Shown: positions 31,401-33,661 of the stretch, one piece after another
Numbering within the stretch: the stretch's first letter is position 1
How the letters are laid out: every line of letters begins with the position of its first letter
Source: a virus
Strand: one strand, 5' to 3'
DNA length: 33,661 nucleotides
IMG/VR virus record: IMGVR_UViG_3300032323_000477
Span: 1 to 33,661 of that record
Position numbers and translations under genes: made by a program
The notes under the pieces: model-generated
Databases searched by the model: none
The model's input: only the letters and a program-made list of their open reading frames with translations
Told to the model about the DNA's origin: nothing

Positions 31401-32438
31401 TTAAAATATCATACTAAAAACTAGTGCTTTGTTTTTGTTTATCAATTCACCGCTCTGTAATCTTGCTTCTGCGCTAGGATTCACATACCATACCCCAGTA
31501 GTACCAACGCTGGGTGTAGCAGAATAAAGTACAGTAGCATCTGTCACAGGTGCAGGAGTTCCTACAATACTGTCTAATTGAACAGCATAGTTAGTTTGTA
31601 ATTTACCTGTACCTTGTGCTCTAATAAGAATGTTTTGGTTTGTAATACCACTCTTAGTTGTGATTTCTGACTCTGTGAATTCTAAATCAAACATCTCTGT
31701 TCTATTAGGATAGAACTGTGTGTTCAATGCTGCATCAACTATCACCGACACTGCACTTTCTCCGCCAGTACTAAATCCTGTGGTTGCTGTCAGATATGCT
31801 AGTGATCCTGGTTGTGCTGCTATATTTGGTAATCTGTCTTTGTCTGATACCGTAACCCTTGAATTATCCGACACCACCTGAAACGTTGGATTGTTCTGAA
31901 TAGTATCATCAACATATTTTTTATTAGGAACGTCATCGTCGTGTGTGACTTGATTTTCGTAATTATCTGTACCAATAACTTTGATAACCCCAGTGCCTTG
32001 ACCGATAACCAATAGGTCGCCACTGTCTGTTGTAGATTCTGTTATAATTTCTTTGAGTTTTAATCTGCTGTCACTAAAACTGTAAACACCGCCAGTGCCA
32101 CTGACTAACTGCCATCCGCCGGTATTAGTACTACTGCTACCTGCTGGTATTGTGATATTTTCATTCCAGATAAATGAAGTAGCACCTAGAGTACCACGGT
32201 CAATTTGTACTCCAGAATAGTCCAGTGTAACACCAGCCCCAGTTTCACCTTTGTTGAGGACGATAATATTATCTTCAATGTCTAGGTTAGTAGCAGCAAC
32301 GTAAACTGTTGCTCCTTCGACTAACAAGTCGCCTGTTACACGAACAGAACCGACATTAGGGCCGGTATCAAGAGTGATACGAGCCCCTTCTTCGGTTTTA
32401 ATATTATAGTCGCCGTTGACTCTTAGAAACTGTCCCAT
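31401..32438 (-). CDS. Fibre-type structural protein with trimer-shaft repeats
   Basis: 345 aa. The N-terminal MGQFLRVNGDYNIKTEEGAR followed by VRVTGDLLVEGATVYVAATN and LDIEDNIIVLNKGETGAGVT is characteristic of marine T4-like phage structural proteins; the 'V-x-GDL-x-V-x-G' rungs suggest a beta-helical or triple-beta shaft. The centre (YENQVTHDDDVPNKKYVDDT) is the frequent 'PNKKYVD' motif of fibre stalks. The C-terminus is a distinct domain with AVQLDSIVGTPAPVTDATVL and GVWYVNPSAEARLQSGELIN. AGGA is six bases before the ATG. Probably a short tail fibre or whisker-like protein; placement in the virion is inferred. Confidence 0.8.
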   Translation of the reverse strand: MGQFLRVNGDYNIKTEEGARITLDTGPNVGSVRVTGDLLVEGATVYVAATNLDIEDNIIVLNKGETGAGVTLDYSGVQIDRGTLGATSFIWNENITIPAGSSSTNTGGWQLVSGTGGVYSFSDSRLKLKEIITESTTDSGDLLVIGQGTGVIKVIGTDNYENQVTHDDDVPNKKYVDDTIQNNPTFQVVSDNSRVTVSDKDRLPNIAAQPGSLAYLTATTGFSTGGESAVSVIVDAALNTQFYPNRTEMFDLEFTESEITTKSGITNQNILIRAQGTGKLQTNYAVQLDSIVGTPAPVTDATVLYSATPSVGTTGVWYVNPSAEARLQSGELINKNKALVFSMIF

Positions 32439-32451
32439 TTACGGTCCTAGA

Positions 32452-32850
32452 TTACGGTGCTGTTAATGAAATCAAGCTAGTTGTTGAATCGTTAACTACA
32501 GACCATTTGTATCTATTGCCATTAAAATCTACTACGATTTTGTTGAACAGTTTAGCAATTCTTACGCCAGTTCCGTTAGCAGTATATCCTACAATGCTCA
32601 TCTCATTTGCATCTAACGCACCGTCTGCTTTATCTACTAATTGGCAAACTCCTACATTGCCTGTGCCTGCGCCGCCTGGTAATACTGCTGTACCGTCTTT
32701 GGCATCGTTGACTAAAAATCTCTTTGGTGAGCGTTGGCGTAAGATATATCCTTGTACAGATTCTGCATTTGATCCTACTTGACAGTTTACCGTGATGTTA
32801 GTACCATCATCTAATAAACCAAAAAATTTCTTGTTTAGTGGGCGTCCCAT
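32452..32850 (-). CDS. Small conserved virion-type protein ('MGRPLNKKFFG')
   Basis: 132 aa. The start is placed at ATG 32850, since AAGGAG lies seven bases upstream and MGRPLNKKFFG is a natural N-terminus; a longer frame to 32901 adds a Pro/Arg-rich stretch that overlaps the leader and looks spurious. The sequence is beta-rich (FGLLDDGTNITVNCQVGSNA, GYILRQRSPKRFLVNDAKDG, VVDFNGNRYKWSVVN) without catalytic motifs. This protein type, with the PLNKKFFG start, occurs next to structural genes in marine myoviruses; function unknown. A late promoter lies 69 bases upstream. It leads the run of fibre and decoration genes. Confidence 0.75.
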   Translation of the reverse strand: MGRPLNKKFFGLLDDGTNITVNCQVGSNAESVQGYILRQRSPKRFLVNDAKDGTAVLPGGAGTGNVGVCQLVDKADGALDANEMSIVGYTANGTGVRIAKLFNKIVVDFNGNRYKWSVVNDSTTSLISLTAP

Positions 32851-32918
32851 TTGTTTCTCCTTAATGATTGACGTTCTAGGTCTACGCGGCGGGTACCGCA
32901 TAATTCTTCTAGATACTT

Positions 32919-32926
32919 TATTTATC
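32919..32926 (-). promoter_or_regulatory. T4-like late promoter (GATAAATA)
   Basis: Minus-strand GATAAATA, exact NATAAATA match, overlapping the stop codon of the 89-aa gene (32922-32924). Transcription would start near 32913, giving a leader of about 63 bases before ATG 32850. It probably drives the long virion-gene run downstream. Confidence 0.6.
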
Positions 32927-33191
32927 CGCGGCTCAGCATAGCCATCAGTTCTATTTTTTCCACGGTTCCTATGACTCTGTTGATTTCGTCTAACTGATGC
33001 TGTGCCTGTGCTAGATAAGTCTTACCGTGGGTTTGTCTATGCATTATCAGGGCCATGCTGTAATTTTTAATATGGTTTTCTACTATGGCTTCTATTCTGT
33101 TTACATCATGCTTGAACATAGGAAATCGCTTGCGCCATGTATTAAATTGTCTGCGCAATTCCGGAAAATCCTTGTCGCTTTGTATCTGCAT
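32922..33191 (-). CDS. Small basic helical protein downstream of gp23, unknown function
   Basis: 89 aa, basic, predicted mostly helical: FPELRRQFNTWRKRFPMFKH, VNRIEAIVENHIKNYSMALI, HQLDEINRVIGTVEKIELMA. Rich in His, Arg and Gln, no Cys. It starts 18 bases after the gp23 terminator hairpin and has no convincing Shine-Dalgarno. Expression may depend on read-through or on the CTTAAATA octamer at 33196-33203, which seems too close to the ATG. I do not recognise the family. Its position next to gp23 suggests an assembly factor or capsid accessory, but that is inference. Confidence 0.65.
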   Translation of the reverse strand: MQIQSDKDFPELRRQFNTWRKRFPMFKHDVNRIEAIVENHIKNYSMALIMHRQTHGKTYLAQAQHQLDEINRVIGTVEKIELMAMLSRG

Positions 33192-33209
33192 CAGGTATTT
33201 AAGCCAAAC

Positions 33210-33233
33210 AAAAAGGACCCGGAGGTCCTTTTT
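33210..33233 (-). terminator. Rho-independent terminator after gp23
   Basis: Arms 33210-33219 and 33224-33233 form a perfect 10-bp stem whose minus-strand loop is UCCG closed by C-G, a stable UNCG tetraloop. The stem starts with five A and ends with five U on the transcript. It lies 25 bases beyond the gp23 stop, as often seen after highly expressed capsid genes. Confidence 0.85.
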
Positions 33234-33258
33234 GAGTTTGCAAAATACAGTTCGTTAA

Positions 33259-33661
33259 TTAAGCGAAACGTAAGTTTGCTGAAGTTACTGCAACAGTTGC
33301 CAAGTAGTCAGCCGCGTTACCTAGAGATGATGCTGTGTTTGTTAACTCAACATATCCGTAACGTGTCATGAATGAAACTACTGGTTCAAATGTTGATGGA
33401 TCTAACACAACACCACTGCTCATCAATGGAATGTATGGGCAATAGAATGCTGCTGCGTCAGATTCGCTAGAACCTTTATAACCTACTAGAACGTTGTCGT
33501 CTGTAGCGTATGTGTTAACATACACTTTCATTGCGCTATTCAATGTACCAACAAACTTAGTGTTTGTAGGAGCTTCGAATGTACCTTCTGTTGTACGAGC
33601 AAATGCGCTTGTAGTAGCAGATTGTAGTAGTGTCAATGTAGTTGGGGAAACAACAGCCCAA
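33259..33661 (-). CDS. 23: Major capsid protein gp23-like, C-terminal part (5' end beyond window)
   Basis: Only the last 133 codons are visible; the frame is open through the right edge (first full codon encodes Trp of WAVVSPTTL), so the TTG near 33636 is not the start. The segment VLVGYKGSSESDAAAFYCPY followed by IPLM, DPSTFEPVVSFMTRYGY closely follows the T4 gp23 C-terminal core (VGFKG-x-S-x-x-DAG-x-x-YAPY-x-PL ... F-x-P-x-x-x-F-x-TRYG). The protein forms the hexamers of the head shell after prohead protease cleavage at its N-terminus, which is not visible here. Divergence from T4 and cyanophage forms (SSGVVLDPSTFEP) suggests a distinct marine lineage. A strong terminator follows. Confidence 0.88.
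   Translation of the reverse strand, partial: WAVVSPTTLTLLQSATTSAFARTTEGTFEAPTNTKFVGTLNSAMKVYVNTYATDDNVLVGYKGSSESDAAAFYCPYIPLMSSGVVLDPSTFEPVVSFMTRYGYVELTNTASSLGNAADYLATVAVTSANLRFA

Noticed and set aside
32851-32901. N-terminal extension of the MGRPLNKKFFG protein
   Set aside because: It runs through the leader upstream of a strong AAGGAG and reads as a Pro/Arg-rich segment; ATG 32850 is better supported.
33196-33203. CTTAAATA as a late promoter for the 89-aa gene
   Set aside because: It differs from NATAAATA and the expected start would fall inside the ATG at 33191.
1-33661. tRNA genes, insertion sequences, CRISPR arrays, integrase or attachment sites
   Set aside because: None seen by eye; almost every base belongs to a plausible virion or cassette gene. 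A tRNA covariance scan was not possible.

Overview
This window is a piece of a lytic tailed-phage genome, most likely a marine T4-like myovirus related to cyanophages and pelagiphages. The evidence is a C-terminal fragment of a gp23-type major capsid protein at the right edge, a gp15-type tail-sheath terminator at the left edge, several copies of a T4-like late promoter octamer (NATAAATA), and a very long run of virion and fibre genes typical of marine T4-like phages. The host cannot be read from this segment. No photosynthesis or other host-diagnostic metabolic gene, tRNA, CRISPR array or insertion sequence was seen. Gene density is near complete: no gap exceeds about 120 bases.

Layout. Positions 32-2190 (+ strand) hold the gp15-like sheath terminator, a small protein resembling a Nudix fold without its catalytic box, and a small helical protein. 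These converge, with a 3-base gap, on a long minus-strand block that fills the rest. Read in its own direction (right to left), that block starts with gp23 and its terminator. Next comes a series of small virion or decoration proteins and medium fibre-like proteins (33191 to 26938). Two giant paralogous fibre proteins follow (1869 and 2614 aa), each with about seven N-terminal carbohydrate-binding-like repeats, a probable beta-helix region and a probable seven-bladed propeller. After them come a small virion protein, a fibre with a self-cleaving S74 chaperone domain, two tandem and extraordinarily cysteine-rich glycine-rich adhesin-like proteins, and a tail-fibre assembly chaperone.

A 17-bp hairpin and a late promoter then introduce a compact six-gene enzyme cassette (9678 to 4278): a GT9-like glycosyltransferase, a NodU/CmcH-type carbamoyltransferase, a DUF6445-like 2OG-Fe(II) oxygenase, a second 2OG oxygenase, an SGNH-hydrolase-like protein and a third oxygenase-like protein. 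Four of the five junctions overlap or almost touch. The block ends with a 681-aa fibre protein, under its own late promoter, that carries a short collagen-like stretch and a C-terminal domain with a complete type-1 copper (cupredoxin) ligand set.

How it may work together (inference): the structural genes build an elaborate adsorption apparatus. The enzyme cassette, placed between adhesin genes and a fibre gene and expressed late, could decorate a virion glycan or protein, or remodel the host surface, by glycosylation, carbamoylation, hydroxylation and (de)acylation. The most unusual items are this cassette, the cupredoxin-tipped fibre and the paired Cys-rich adhesins.
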